This document shows, piece by piece, positions 48,841 to 57,861 of a stretch of DNA of 64,000 bases. Under the pieces are notes generated by a model. That model did not search any database, had not been told where the DNA came from, and saw only the letters and a program-made list of their open reading frames with translations. The DNA lies in contig RZZW01000001.1 in assembly GCA_009929695.1 (NCBI GenBank), positions 124,001 to 188,000 on the forward strand, in the 5' to 3' direction. The stretch comes from Clostridia bacterium. Its GTDB lineage: Bacteria; Bacillota; Clostridia; Oscillospirales; Ruminococcaceae. The position numbers and the translations under genes are program-made. Positions within the stretch are counted from its first letter, which is position 1, and the number at the start of each line of letters is the position of its first letter.

Positions 48841-51800
48841 CTATATTTTTGCTATATCAACAAGCTCTACGTCCTCTAATGTATGCTTTGAATTTAGGCA
48901 TTTTATTAGGGCGTTGGCGGTGTCGATGGCGGTTATGCAGGGGATTGACAGCTCTACTGCCTTGCGGCGCATGATTACGCTGTCCTCTGTGGGGATTCTG
49001 CCCTTGCTTGATGTCGAAATAATATAATCGACTGTGCCGCTCTCGAACAAATCCATGATATTCGGGCGCTCGGCGCTGATTTTGCGAATTTCGTTGCAGG
49101 CTATCATGTTTTTGCTAAGATGATAGGCCGTGTTTGACGTGCCGTACAGCTTGTAGCCCATTTTTTTGAACTGCCACGCGATGTCGATAATCTCGGGCTT
49201 GTCTGCGTCCTTGACCGTCATGAGCACGCATTTGCCCTCGGGCTTCAAATTAAGGTTATAGCCCGCGCCGACAAGACCTTTCAGCAGCGCGTCCTCGTAG
49301 GTTTTTGCGATGCCGAGCACCTCGCCTGTCGACTTCATCTCAGGGCCGAGCTGCGTGTCTACGTCGTGTAGCTTTTCAAAGCTGAACACAGGCACCTTAA
49401 CGGCGACGTAATCGGCTGTTTTGTAAAGACCTGTGCCGAAGCCCATGTCCTTGATTTTTTCGCCGAGCATTGCGCGAACGGCAAGCTCTACCATCGGCAC
49501 GCCTGTCACCTTGCTGATATACGGCACGGTGCGCGACGAGCGCGGGTTGACCTCGATGATGTACACTTCGTTATTATACACAACAAACTGAATGTTCATG
49601 AGGCCTACAACCTTTAATTCACGCGCAAGGCGGGCGGTGTAATCGACGATTGTGTCTTGTATGCGCTGCGACAGCGTTTGCGGCGGGTAGACGCTTATTG
49701 AGTCGCCCGAATGTATGCCCGCGCGCTCTACGTGCTGCATCATGCCGGGGATAAGGAAGTCCTCGCCGTCGCATATCGCGTCGACCTCGCACTCTGTGCC
49801 CATGAGATATTTGTCTATAAGCACAGGGTTTTCGATTTCGTGCGAGGTGATGATTTTCATATACTCGACGACGTCGGCGTCGTTATACGCGATAATCATG
49901 TTTTGACCGCCGAGCACGTAGGACGGGCGCAAAAGCACAGGATAGCCAAGCTCACGCGCGGCGGCAAGCGCTTCTTCGCCTGTGAAAATCGTCTGACCCT
50001 TCGGGCGCGGAATCGCGCATTTTTCAAGCAGCTCGTCAAAACGTTCTCTGTCCTCGGCCTCGTCGATTGAGTCTGCCGATGTGCCAAGTATCTTCATGCC
50101 GAGCTTTGTCAAATGCTTTGTGAGCTTGATTGCGGTTTGACCGCCAAACTGCACGACGCACGCCCACGGCTTTTCGGTGTTTATGATGTGCTCTACGCTC
50201 TCATTTGTGAGAGGGTCGAAATAAAGGCGGTCGCCTGTGTCGAAGTCGGTTGAGACGGTTTCGGGGTTATTGTTGATGATTACAGCCTCGCAGCCGTGCT
50301 TTTTGAGCACCCATGTCGCGTGCACGCTGCAATAATCAAACTCTATCCCCTGCCCTATGCGGATTGGGCCTGAGCCGAAAACAAGCACCTTGCGCTTGTC
50401 GTTTTTATGCTCTGCGATAAACTCTGCGGCCTCGTTTTCCTCGTCGAACGTCGAGTAGAAGTACGGCGTTTTGGCGCTGAACTCCGCCGCGCAGGTATCG
50501 ACCATTTTATACGACGCATACAGCTTGTTTTTGATTTCACAGCCTGTTAAGCGCTCGATTGTTTTGTCCATAAAGCCGTTGACCTTAGCTTTTTTGTAAA
50601 GCTCGTCTGTGAGGCTGCCTTTGGCTAATTCAAGCTCGATGTCGGCAAGCTTTTTGAGCTTTGACAAGAACCAATAATCTATTTTTGTGGCTGCATAAAT
50701 AGTGTCAAAATCAACTCCGCGCTTGATTGCTTCGTACACGACAAAGCTGCGGTCAGAGTCGCAGACGTTGAGTTTTTCGACGATTTGCTCGTCCGAAAGC
50801 TCGGCTAGGGTTGGCATTGTCATTGTCTCAAGCCCAAGCTCGATGCTCGACACGGCCTTCATCAAGGCGTGCTCAAAGCTCGGCGCGATTGCCATTATCT
50901 CGCCTGTCGCCATCATCTGCGTGCCCAAATCTTTTTTTGCGTAGACAAATTTGTCAAACGGCCATTTTGGAAATTTTACGACGCAGTAATCGAGCGCAGG
51001 CTCAAAGCAGGCGCAAGTTTGACCTGTTACGTCGTTCGGAATTTCGTCGAGCGAATAGCCGATTGCGATTTTGGCGGCAACCTTTGCTATTGGGTAGCCT
51101 GTCGCCTTTGAAGCAAGAGCCGACGAGCGCGAAACACGCGGGTTTACCTCGATTACGGCGTACTCAAAGCTGTCGGGCTTTAGCGCAAACTGAACGTTGC
51201 AGCCGCCCTCGATGCCAAGCTCGGTGATTATATTAAGCGCGCTCGTGCGCAGCATTTGGTACTCTTTATCGGACAAGGTTTGGCTCGGCGCAACGACAAT
51301 AGAGTCGCCTGTGTGCACGCCGACAGGGTCAAAGTTTTCCATGTTACACACGGTGATGACGTTGCCCTTTGCGTCGCGCATGACCTCGTATTCGATTTCT
51401 TTCCAGCCGCTGATGCATTTTTCGATGAGCACCTGCGTGATGGGCGAAAGGCGCAGGCCGTTTGTGGCTATATAATGAAGCTCCTCGGGCGTTTTGCAGA
51501 TGCCGCCGCCTGTGCCGCCCATTGTGAACGCGGGGCGCACGATGACGGGGTAGCCTATTTCCTCGGCAAACTCCACGCAGCCGTCGATTGTCTCTTCAAC
51601 GCGCGAGGGAATGACAGGCTCGCCAAGCTTTTCCATTGTGTCTTTAAACAGCTGTCTGTCCTCGGCGCGGTCGATTGTGTCGGGCTTTGCGCCTAGCAGA
51701 CGCACTCCGCTTTTTTCAAGGTAGCCGCTGCGGGCGATTTCCATGGCGAGGTTTAAACCTGTTTGACCGCCGAGGTTTGGCAAAATAGAGTCGGGCTTTT

Positions 51801-52041
51801 CGATTTCGATAATGCGTTTTAGCACTGTCTGCGTCATTGGCTCGACGTATACGCGGTCGGCGATGTCGCGGTCTGTCATAATTGTGGCGGGGTTTGAGTT
51901 TAGCAAAACCGTCTCGATGCCCTCGCTTTTTAGCGCACGGCACGCCTGTGTGCCGGAGTAGTCAAATTCAGCCGCCTGACCTATGATGATAGGCCCTGAA
52001 CCGATGACAAGCACTTTTTTGATGTCAGGATTTTTCGGCAT
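48841..52041 (-). CDS. carB: Carbamoyl-phosphate synthase large subunit
   Basis: A 1066-residue CarB with two homologous ATP-grasp halves. [21 protein letters not shown] starts half 1 and [20 protein letters not shown] starts half 2; EYEVMRD and [20 protein letters not shown], then [18 protein letters not shown], are the grasp signatures. The end holds the MGS-type allosteric domain. It makes carbamoyl phosphate for UMP and arginine. ATG shares one base with the carA stop. Confidence 0.97.
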   Translation of the reverse strand: MPKNPDIKKVLVIGSGPIIIGQAAEFDYSGTQACRALKSEGIETVLLNSNPATIMTDRDIADRVYVEPMTQTVLKRIIEIEKPDSILPNLGGQTGLNLAMEIARSGYLEKSGVRLLGAKPDTIDRAEDRQLFKDTMEKLGEPVIPSRVEETIDGCVEFAEEIGYPVIVRPAFTMGGTGGGICKTPEELHYIATNGLRLSPITQVLIEKCISGWKEIEYEVMRDAKGNVITVCNMENFDPVGVHTGDSIVVAPSQTLSDKEYQMLRTSALNIITELGIEGGCNVQFALKPDSFEYAVIEVNPRVSRSSALASKATGYPIAKVAAKIAIGYSLDEIPNDVTGQTCACFEPALDYCVVKFPKWPFDKFVYAKKDLGTQMMATGEIMAIAPSFEHALMKAVSSIELGLETMTMPTLAELSDEQIVEKLNVCDSDRSFVVYEAIKRGVDFDTIYAATKIDYWFLSKLKKLADIELELAKGSLTDELYKKAKVNGFMDKTIERLTGCEIKNKLYASYKMVDTCAAEFSAKTPYFYSTFDEENEAAEFIAEHKNDKRKVLVFGSGPIRIGQGIEFDYCSVHATWVLKKHGCEAVIINNNPETVSTDFDTGDRLYFDPLTNESVEHIINTEKPWACVVQFGGQTAIKLTKHLTKLGMKILGTSADSIDEAEDRERFDELLEKCAIPRPKGQTIFTGEEALAAARELGYPVLLRPSYVLGGQNMIIAYNDADVVEYMKIITSHEIENPVLIDKYLMGTECEVDAICDGEDFLIPGMMQHVERAGIHSGDSISVYPPQTLSQRIQDTIVDYTARLARELKVVGLMNIQFVVYNNEVYIIEVNPRSSRTVPYISKVTGVPMVELAVRAMLGEKIKDMGFGTGLYKTADYVAVKVPVFSFEKLHDVDTQLGPEMKSTGEVLGIAKTYEDALLKGLVGAGYNLNLKPEGKCVLMTVKDADKPEIIDIAWQFKKMGYKLYGTSNTAYHLSKNMIACNEIRKISAERPNIMDLFESGTVDYIISTSSKGRIPTEDSVIMRRKAVELSIPCITAIDTANALIKCLNSKHTLEDVELVDIAKI

Positions 52042-53135
52042 TACTGCTTGCCCCCTTTCAGCATTGCGACAAAGTTGTCAAAAAGATATTCGGTATCGCG
52101 CGGCCCACCGCACGCTTCGGGATGAAACTGCACCGTGAAGCAGTCGATATTTTTATAGCGCACGCCTTCGACTGTGCCGTCGTTTGCGTTTGTGTGGCTG
52201 ACCTCGGCTATGTTTGTGTCAACCGTGTCGCCTATGACTGCGTAGCCGTGGTTTTGGATTGTGATGTAGGTGCGGTTTTGCGCAAAGTCGGTCACAGGCT
52301 GATTTACGCCTCGGTGGCCGTATTTGAGCTTGCAGGTTTTTGCGCCTGTTGCGAGTGCCATTATCTGGTGGCCTAAGCATATGCCGAAAACAGGCAGACC
52401 CATTTCGGACACTTCGCGGATATTTGCTATAAGCGCCGCGTCCTCTGCGGGGTCGCCGGGGCCGTTTGAGAGCATGATGCCGTCGATTTTCATGCTTTTA
52501 AGCTCGTCAACGCTCGTCATTGCGGGCACAACCGACACCTTGCAGCCGCGCTTTATAAGATTGCGCAAAATATTTTTCTTGTAGCCTAAATCGAACAGCG
52601 CAACGTGATATTCGCCGCCGTCGTTAAAGGTTTCGATTTTATCGGTGGTGACTGTTTTAACAGCATCCGTCACGACATATGCTTTTATTTTTTGCATGAG
52701 TGCAGCGTCGGCAAGAGCGTCCTTTGCTGTTGCGTAAGCTGTTGTAATTGCGCCGTTCATAACGCCGCTTTCGCGGATTATTTTAGTGAGGCGGCGCGTG
52801 TCGAGGCCGCTTATGCCGATTATATTTTGCTGCTTTAAGAACTCGTCAAGCGAAATTTTGCAGCGGAAATTGCTCGGGTAATCGCAAACCTCGCGTACTA
52901 TATAGCCAAACGCCCAAATGCGCGCGCTCTCTGCGTCCTCGCCATTCACGCCGTAATTGCCGACGAGCGGGTAGGTTTGTGTGATTATTTGTCCGTAATA
53001 GCTTGGGTCTGTGAGGGTTTCCTCATAGCCGACCATGCCTGTGTTGAACACGACCTCGCCGACTGTTGTGCCCGTTGCGCCAAAGCTTTCGCCCTCAAAC
53101 GTCATGCCGTTTGCAAGTATTAAAAATGCTTTCAT
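52041..53135 (-). CDS. carA: Carbamoyl-phosphate synthase small subunit
   Basis: A 364-residue glutaminase subunit. The N-terminal domain has [14 protein letters not shown] and [22 protein letters not shown]; the class I amidotransferase triad is Cys in [12 protein letters not shown], and His/Glu in [20 protein letters not shown]. It delivers ammonia to CarB. The next gene overlaps by one base. Confidence 0.97.
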   Translation of the reverse strand: MKAFLILANGMTFEGESFGATGTTVGEVVFNTGMVGYEETLTDPSYYGQIITQTYPLVGNYGVNGEDAESARIWAFGYIVREVCDYPSNFRCKISLDEFLKQQNIIGISGLDTRRLTKIIRESGVMNGAITTAYATAKDALADAALMQKIKAYVVTDAVKTVTTDKIETFNDGGEYHVALFDLGYKKNILRNLIKRGCKVSVVPAMTSVDELKSMKIDGIMLSNGPGDPAEDAALIANIREVSEMGLPVFGICLGHQIMALATGAKTCKLKYGHRGVNQPVTDFAQNRTYITIQNHGYAVIGDTVDTNIAEVSHTNANDGTVEGVRYKNIDCFTVQFHPEACGGPRDTEYLFDNFVAMLKGGKQ

Positions 53136-53166
53136 TCGTTGTCCTCTCTGTGCAAATTTGTTGCTA

Positions 53167-53739
53167 TTACACCTTCATTTTGCGACTGCCCGGCTTTACG
53201 AGCGGCAGCTTGCCCTCTTTGCAGATGGGGCATTCTTCGGGGAGATAATTGTCGAGGTTAAACTGAAACGCGCTTGCGACAACCGGGATTGGGCTTGTGC
53301 CCTTTGAGCGGTCAACTACGCAGGCAATGCCGATGCACACGCCGCCGTGCTCCTCGATGACTCGCTTTGTCTCAAGGCTTGAAATGCCTGTTGTGACAAC
53401 GTCCTCCATGATGAGGCATCTTTCGCCCTCGGCGATTTCAAAGCCGCGGCGGAGCGTCATTACATTGTCAACACGCTCTGTGAAAATGGAGCGTTTGCCG
53501 AGCTGACGGCCTAATTCGTAGGCGTACACAATGCCGCCCATTGCGGGGCCGACGATTACGTCGATATCCATTGCTTTAAGCTTTTCGGCGACAGGCGCAA
53601 GCACGATTGCCGATTTATCGGCGTACTGCTGAAGCTTTGCCATTTGGCAGTATGCGTTTGAGTGACGGCCTGACGAAAGCAGGAAATGTCCCTCCAAAAA
53701 AGCTCCGCATTCCTTCAAAATTTCAATGTTCTCGTTCAT
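53167..53739 (-). CDS. pyrE: Orotate phosphoribosyltransferase
   Basis: A 190-residue PyrE. FLLSSGRHSNAYCQMAKLQQY opens, VIVGPAMGGIVYAYELGRQLGKRSIFTERV follows, and the PRPP loop is CLIMEDVVTTGISS. It converts orotate and PRPP to OMP. A dispersed-repeat pair separates it from pyrD upstream, and carA follows 31 nt later. Confidence 0.96.
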   Translation of the reverse strand: MNENIEILKECGAFLEGHFLLSSGRHSNAYCQMAKLQQYADKSAIVLAPVAEKLKAMDIDVIVGPAMGGIVYAYELGRQLGKRSIFTERVDNVMTLRRGFEIAEGERCLIMEDVVTTGISSLETKRVIEEHGGVCIGIACVVDRSKGTSPIPVVASAFQFNLDNYLPEECPICKEGKLPLVKPGSRKMKV

Positions 53740-53770
53740 TTATAATCTCCCTTTCAACATATTTGTTTAT

Positions 53771-53846
53771 CGTAGGGGCGATTCACGAATCGCCCGATAG
53801 GTTTGTGCTCAAATACGGCTACGGGCGATTCTTGAATCGCCCCTAC
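53771..53846. repeat. GTAGGG-shell palindromes within the pyr operon
   Basis: CGTAGGGGCGATTCACGAAT then CGCCCG (53771-53796) and CGGGCGATTCTTGAATCGCC then CCTAC (53822-53846), between pyrD and pyrE. They would be copied into the operon mRNA and could be processing or stability hairpins. Confidence 0.87.
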
Positions 53847-53866
53847 ATATAGATGATGTGGGCAGC

Positions 53867-54772
53867 TTAAAGTGCCGCGCCGCGGATTTCCGCTAAATTT
53901 TTCACGCCGTGCGCGTCCATCCATTTTGAAATGCCGTCGGCTATGTCGGTGCAGGCGTGCGGGTTTGAAAAATTGGCTGTGCCTATTTGCACTACTGTCG
54001 CGCCCGCCATGATGAACTCTATTGCATCGTGCGCTGTGGCTATGCCGCCAAGCCCGCAGACAGGCACCTTTACGGCTTTGCACACCTGATAAACCATTCT
54101 GAGCGCAATAGGGCGAATGGCTTGACCCGAAAGCCCCGCAAAAACGTTGTCGAAAACCGGCTTTCGCTTTTCAATATCTATCGCCATCGCCTGAAATGTG
54201 TTGACAAGGCTGAGTGCGTCCGCGCCTGCGGCTTCGCAGGCAAGCGCCATTTCGGTGATATTTTCGGCGTTGGGGCTCAATTTTACCATCATTGGCTTTG
54301 CCGTGCATTTGCGCACGCGGCTGACTATGTCATGCGCGCAGTCCGCCTTTACGCCAAACGCCATGCCGCCCGCTTTGACGTTGGGGCAGCTTATATTAAG
54401 CTCTAAAATGTCGATGTCGGTTTTATCGAGCAGGCGCGCGCCCTGTTCGTAGTCCTCAATGCTGCCGCCGCCGAGGTTTGCTATTGCGGCGCAGCCGAGC
54501 TTTTTCATCTCGGGCAAATCGTTGTCGATAAAGTACTGCACGCCCGGGTTTTGAAGCCCGATTGAATTTATTATTCCTGACGGCGTTTCAAAAAGCCTTG
54601 TGCCCATGTTGCCCGCTTTGCCGCCGAGGGTTAAGCCCTTGCCGGACACGCCGCCGAGCTTTTTCATGTCGACAATGCCCGAATATTCAACGCCGAAGCC
54701 GAATGTGCCTGACGCGCCGATGATTGGGCTCGCCATTTTTACGCCGCAAAGCTCAACTGAAATATCAGCCAT
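53867..54772 (-). CDS. pyrD: Dihydroorotate dehydrogenase B, catalytic subunit
   Basis: A 301-residue class 1B Pyr[30 protein letters not shown] and [16 protein letters not shown] (catalytic Cys) are the family pattern, with [15 protein letters not shown] and [20 protein letters not shown] near the end for FMN phosphate binding. It needs PyrK to pass electrons to NAD. ATG at 54772 with GGGGAG overlaps the pyrK stop by 8 nt; the 30-residue longer frame is rejected. Confidence 0.96.
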   Translation of the reverse strand: MADISVELCGVKMASPIIGASGTFGFGVEYSGIVDMKKLGGVSGKGLTLGGKAGNMGTRLFETPSGIINSIGLQNPGVQYFIDNDLPEMKKLGCAAIANLGGGSIEDYEQGARLLDKTDIDILELNISCPNVKAGGMAFGVKADCAHDIVSRVRKCTAKPMMVKLSPNAENITEMALACEAAGADALSLVNTFQAMAIDIEKRKPVFDNVFAGLSGQAIRPIALRMVYQVCKAVKVPVCGLGGIATAHDAIEFIMAGATVVQIGTANFSNPHACTDIADGISKWMDAHGVKNLAEIRGAAL

Positions 54773-55526
54773 AAAGCACACTCCCCTCAAAAATCGGCCC
54801 TGTTTTGCACACACCCGCAAGGCCGTCCTTTGTTTTGCAGGTGCAGCCGAGGCACGCGCCAACGCCGCACGCCATGACGGCCTCCTTGCTGACGTACACG
54901 GGCACGCCCGCCGCCATTGCCATTTTTGCGGTTTTTTCCATCATTATTTCAGGCCCGCAAACGCAAACCGCATCGTATTTTGACGCGTCGAGCAAGTCCG
55001 TCACAAAGCCCTTATGCCCGTGGCTGCCTGTGTCTGTTGCAACGTGAACGCCCTGACACGTTTTTTCAAAGGCGTCCAGGCGGTATGTCTCGTCGCGAAA
55101 GCCCGCGTAGAAATCGGCGTTTACGCCCTTTGCACACAGCTCGCGCACGAGCTGATAAAGCGGCGCTGTGCCTATGCCGCCGCCGACTACCGCGACGTTT
55201 CCGCTCAATTTTTCCATAGGAAAGCCGTTGCCTGAGGGGCCTGTGAGCGACAATGTGTCGTCTGGTTTAAGCGCCGCAAACTTTTCTGTGCCCTTGCCCT
55301 TTACCTCGTATAAAAATCCGAGCGTCTGCGTTTTTTCGTCGAAAAGATGAAGGCTTATCGGTCTTGAAAGCACCGGCGCTTCATCTGCCGCCCAAGCGCG
55401 CAACATATAGAACTGCCCCGCTTTTGGCGCGGGTGTCGAGGGGTTCCACGCGGTGCGCATATAGTAGATGTTTGAGCAAAGCTGCTCGTTTGACAGAACC
55501 TTTGAATTAAAGCTTGCCGCAGGCAT
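54765..55526 (-). CDS. pyrK: Dihydroorotate dehydrogenase B, electron transfer subunit
   Basis: A 253-residue PyrK. The FAD domain has [12 protein letters not shown] and GPSGNGFPM, the NAD part [19 protein letters not shown], and the C-terminal [2Fe-2S] motif is [21 protein letters not shown] in part, with four Cys. ATG follows AGGAGCG and lies inside the last codons of pyrF (20-nt overlap). Confidence 0.96.
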   Translation of the reverse strand: MPAASFNSKVLSNEQLCSNIYYMRTAWNPSTPAPKAGQFYMLRAWAADEAPVLSRPISLHLFDEKTQTLGFLYEVKGKGTEKFAALKPDDTLSLTGPSGNGFPMEKLSGNVAVVGGGIGTAPLYQLVRELCAKGVNADFYAGFRDETYRLDAFEKTCQGVHVATDTGSHGHKGFVTDLLDASKYDAVCVCGPEIMMEKTAKMAMAAGVPVYVSKEAVMACGVGACLGCTCKTKDGLAGVCKTGPIFEGSVLYG

Positions 55527-56370
55527 CCGCTATCGCTCCTCTCATGTTTACACACTCGTTATACGCGGCCTCGGCAAAGCCTACGCCCGCTTGCTTTTTG
55601 TATGCCATCAATATCGCGCGGCTTGAATTTACAACGCCGCCGTTGCCGTTTATAAGATACTGCGCAATATCCTCGGCCTTGCCGCCCTGTGCGCCGTAGC
55701 CCGGGATGAGGAAAAAGCTGTCCTTATATTTTGCGCGGATTTCAACCGCCTCTTCAATATGCGTGCCGCCGATGACAAGCCCTAGCGACGAATAGCCTTT
55801 TTCGCCCATATAATCCTTGCCCATCGCGTTTATTTTGTCTCCCACAAGGTCATAAACATGGCGGCCGTCGGCTAATTTTTCATATTCAAAGTCCTTAGCG
55901 CCGCCGTTTGAGGTGCGGCAGAGCACAAACGCGCCCTTGCCTTTTTCAAAATACGGAGCGTATGGGCTGATTGAGTCAAGCCCCATATACGGAGCGAGCG
56001 TGACGAAATCGGCTTCAAAATCGCCCTCAAAATGCGCTTTCGCGTACAGCTCGCCTGTTTTTGCAATGTCGCCGCGCTTGATGTCGGCAATAGCGATAAG
56101 CTTGTTATCATGCAAATATTTGAGCGTGTTTTTGTAGGCGATAAGCCCGTCTATGCCAAGCGATTCGTAATATGCAATCTGTACCTTATAGCAGCCCGCG
56201 TCGTTTTTTGTGGCTTCGATTATCTCTTTGTTGAACTCAAAGATGTTTTCGCCCTTTGTCATTTCGCAGTGGATATCCATTTCGGGGATATACGAAAAAT
56301 CGGTGTCGAGCCCGACGCATACGCACCCTTTGGCCTCTACGGATTCATAAAGTTTGTCAATGTTCAGCAT
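55507..56370 (-). CDS. pyrF: Orotidine 5'-phosphate decarboxylase (type 2)
   Basis: A 287-residue ODCase. CVGLDTDFSYIP at the start, VQIAYYESLGIDGLIAYKNTL, IADIKRGDIAKTGELYA with the catalytic Asp-Lys-Asp array, and LIPGYGAQGG for phosphate binding. The length of ~290 is the long type 2 form. It follows pyrC with a 7-nt overlap. Confidence 0.96.
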   Translation of the reverse strand: MLNIDKLYESVEAKGCVCVGLDTDFSYIPEMDIHCEMTKGENIFEFNKEIIEATKNDAGCYKVQIAYYESLGIDGLIAYKNTLKYLHDNKLIAIADIKRGDIAKTGELYAKAHFEGDFEADFVTLAPYMGLDSISPYAPYFEKGKGAFVLCRTSNGGAKDFEYEKLADGRHVYDLVGDKINAMGKDYMGEKGYSSLGLVIGGTHIEEAVEIRAKYKDSFFLIPGYGAQGGKAEDIAQYLINGNGGVVNSSRAILMAYKKQAGVGFAEAAYNECVNMRGAIADACGKL

Positions 56371-57554
56371 TGTTTTTCCTCCATATATGTCAGTTTTCCG
56401 GCTTTTATTGTCATTTTAACTTTGCCTGTCAGCGTTTCGCCCGCGTAGGGGGTGTTGTGGCTTTTGCCCGCGAAATCGTCGGGGTTTACGGTATAGCTTT
56501 CGTTTAAATCGACAAGCGTTATGTCGCCGTCAAAGCCCTCTTTTATAAGACCTTTATTTAAGCCCAAAACCTCCGCGCCGCCGCGGCTCATCATTTTTGA
56601 CAGCGTTTCAAGCGGCATTTTATTCTGCACGCAAAGCTTTGTGTAGCAGATGGAAAACGCTGTTTCAAGCCCAACCATGCCGGGCGCGCCGTTCGCCTTA
56701 TCCTCGGGTGAATGCGGGGCGTGGTCTGTCGCTATGGCTTCAACCTCGCCGTTTTTCATGGCGTTTATGAGATATTCAACGTCCGCCGCCGTGCGTATGG
56801 GCGGGTTGACGCGGTAGGGCGTGTCCGCAAACCAAATGTGATGTGGTGTGACCTCGCTTGTCACCTTGACGCCGCGTTTTTTTGCGTCGAGCACGCTTTG
56901 CAGCGCTTCTTTTGTCGAGACATGGCACATATGCAGCCTTGCGCCTGTATATTCGGCGAGGAAGATGTTGCGCGCCGTCTCGATATTTTCGGCAAGGCGG
57001 TAGTCGTATGGGCTTATGTCCATATCCTCGGCGTGGCTCATGACGATGAGGTTTTTTTCAGCGGCGATTTTCATTGCCTGCCACATGACGTAATTGCTCT
57101 GCACGCCCTTGCCGTCCTCGCTTATGACGCGGATATTTTTTGGCAGTGCGGTCAAATGGCTGACTGTTTTGCCGTCGAAATCTTTTGTAATTGACACCAC
57201 TTGATTTACGCCGCAAAGATTTACGCGCTTTGCCTCGTCCATGACGCTTTGCGCTATGGCGGCGCTTGAGCAGACGGGCTTTGTGTTAGCCATGCAGTTA
57301 ACAAACGTGTAGCCGCCGCGCGCCGCCGCCTTTGAGCCGCTCTCAATGTCCTCTTTATACTCAAAGCCCGGCGTGCGAAAATGTGTGTGCAGGTCGATAA
57401 ATGCGGGCAGAGCCGCAAGATTTGTTGCGTCGATGATTTCCTCGCCGTCAGCCGTGATATTCGGCTCAACTTTGGCGATAAGGCCTTTTTTTATTAAAAT
57501 ATCGGCGGTTTTTGTGCCCTGCGCGTCCGTCACAGCGGCATTTTTTATAAGCAT
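56364..57554 (-). CDS. pyrC: Dihydroorotase
   Basis: A 396-residue class I dihydroorotase. FIDLHTHFRTPGFEYKEDI (zinc ligands HxH), NCMANTKPV, VMSHAEDMDISP, HMCHVSTKEAL and ATDHAPHSPEDKA (catalytic Asp) are in order. The ATG at 57554 follows GGAGGTG by 6 nt; a longer frame extends into a dispersed repeat. It is the first enzyme gene of the operon, 140 nt downstream of the attenuator. Confidence 0.97.
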   Translation of the reverse strand: MLIKNAAVTDAQGTKTADILIKKGLIAKVEPNITADGEEIIDATNLAALPAFIDLHTHFRTPGFEYKEDIESGSKAAARGGYTFVNCMANTKPVCSSAAIAQSVMDEAKRVNLCGVNQVVSITKDFDGKTVSHLTALPKNIRVISEDGKGVQSNYVMWQAMKIAAEKNLIVMSHAEDMDISPYDYRLAENIETARNIFLAEYTGARLHMCHVSTKEALQSVLDAKKRGVKVTSEVTPHHIWFADTPYRVNPPIRTAADVEYLINAMKNGEVEAIATDHAPHSPEDKANGAPGMVGLETAFSICYTKLCVQNKMPLETLSKMMSRGGAEVLGLNKGLIKEGFDGDITLVDLNESYTVNPDDFAGKSHNTPYAGETLTGKVKMTIKAGKLTYMEEKQC

Positions 57555-57592
57555 ATCGTGCACCTCCGGTTTTATTTTATTGGCTTTCGGTA

Positions 57593-57678
57593 TGTCATTC
57601 TGAGGAGCGCAGCGACGAAGAATCTTTGTTTTTTTGCAAGCGAGCACATAAGATTTTTCGCTGCGCTCAGAATGACAA
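57593..57678. repeat. TGTCATTCTGAGC inverted-pair repeat, copy 3, in the pyr leader
   Basis: TGTCATTCTGAGGAGCGCAG onward (57593-57622) and the inverted arm ending GCGCTCAGAATGACA (to 57676). It is transcribed between the attenuator and pyrC. One arm contains an extra triplet compared with copies 1 and 2. Confidence 0.85.
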
Positions 57679-57696
57679 GGGGGTTACTATTTGGGC

Positions 57697-57728
57697 AAAA
57701 AAAAACTTTTCCCAAAAAGGAAAAGTTT
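57697..57728 (-). terminator. Attenuator hairpin in front of the pyr operon
   Basis: On the minus strand AAACTTTTCC / GGAAAAGTTT with a 6-nt loop, followed by a run of nine T's (from the last stem bases on). It starts inside the leader peptide stop codon and lies 143 nt upstream of pyrC. A complete intrinsic terminator between promoter and first gene. Confidence 0.85.
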
Positions 57729-57795
57729 AAAAAGCCCTGTTTTTAAAAATGGAACAAGGCACGTAGAGTTTGTTTTCAGTGACGAAATTTCTCAT
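57727..57795 (-). CDS. 22-codon leader peptide of the pyr operon
   Basis: AAGGAGGGG, 6 nt, then ATG and 22 codons ending TAA. The peptide begins MRNFVTENKLYVPCSI and ends FKNRAF. The codons near the end are U-rich (CCTTGTTCCATTTTT, GGGCTTTTT), and the stop overlaps the 5' arm of the attenuator by two bases. A ribosome close to the stop would prevent the hairpin. It resembles the pyrBI leader design. No conserved peptide family is recognised. Confidence 0.7.
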   Translation of the reverse strand: MRNFVTENKLYVPCSIFKNRAF

Positions 57796-57832
57796 GGCGT
57801 GCCCCTCCTTCAGATAATCTATATTACTATAT

Positions 57833-57861
57833 ATAATATCATTTGCGCGGCAAATTGTCAA
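57833..57861 (-). promoter_or_regulatory. Promoter of the pyr operon
   Basis: On the minus strand TTGACA (57856-57861), 17-nt spacer, TATTAT (57833-57838), then the leader peptide RBS 13 nt further on. It overlaps the 3' end of the radical SAM gene. Confidence 0.85.

Noticed and set aside
57727..57795. Precursor peptide (RiPP) for the neighbouring radical SAM protein
   Set aside because: The peptide is on the same strand but downstream of the radical SAM gene with its own promoter, and is followed by a terminator and pyr genes; DUF4080 proteins are not known RiPP enzymes. Leader peptide is simpler.
57555..57840. PyrR-binding antitermination region
   Set aside because: No PyrR-type conserved loop or competing antiterminator stem was visible in the leader.
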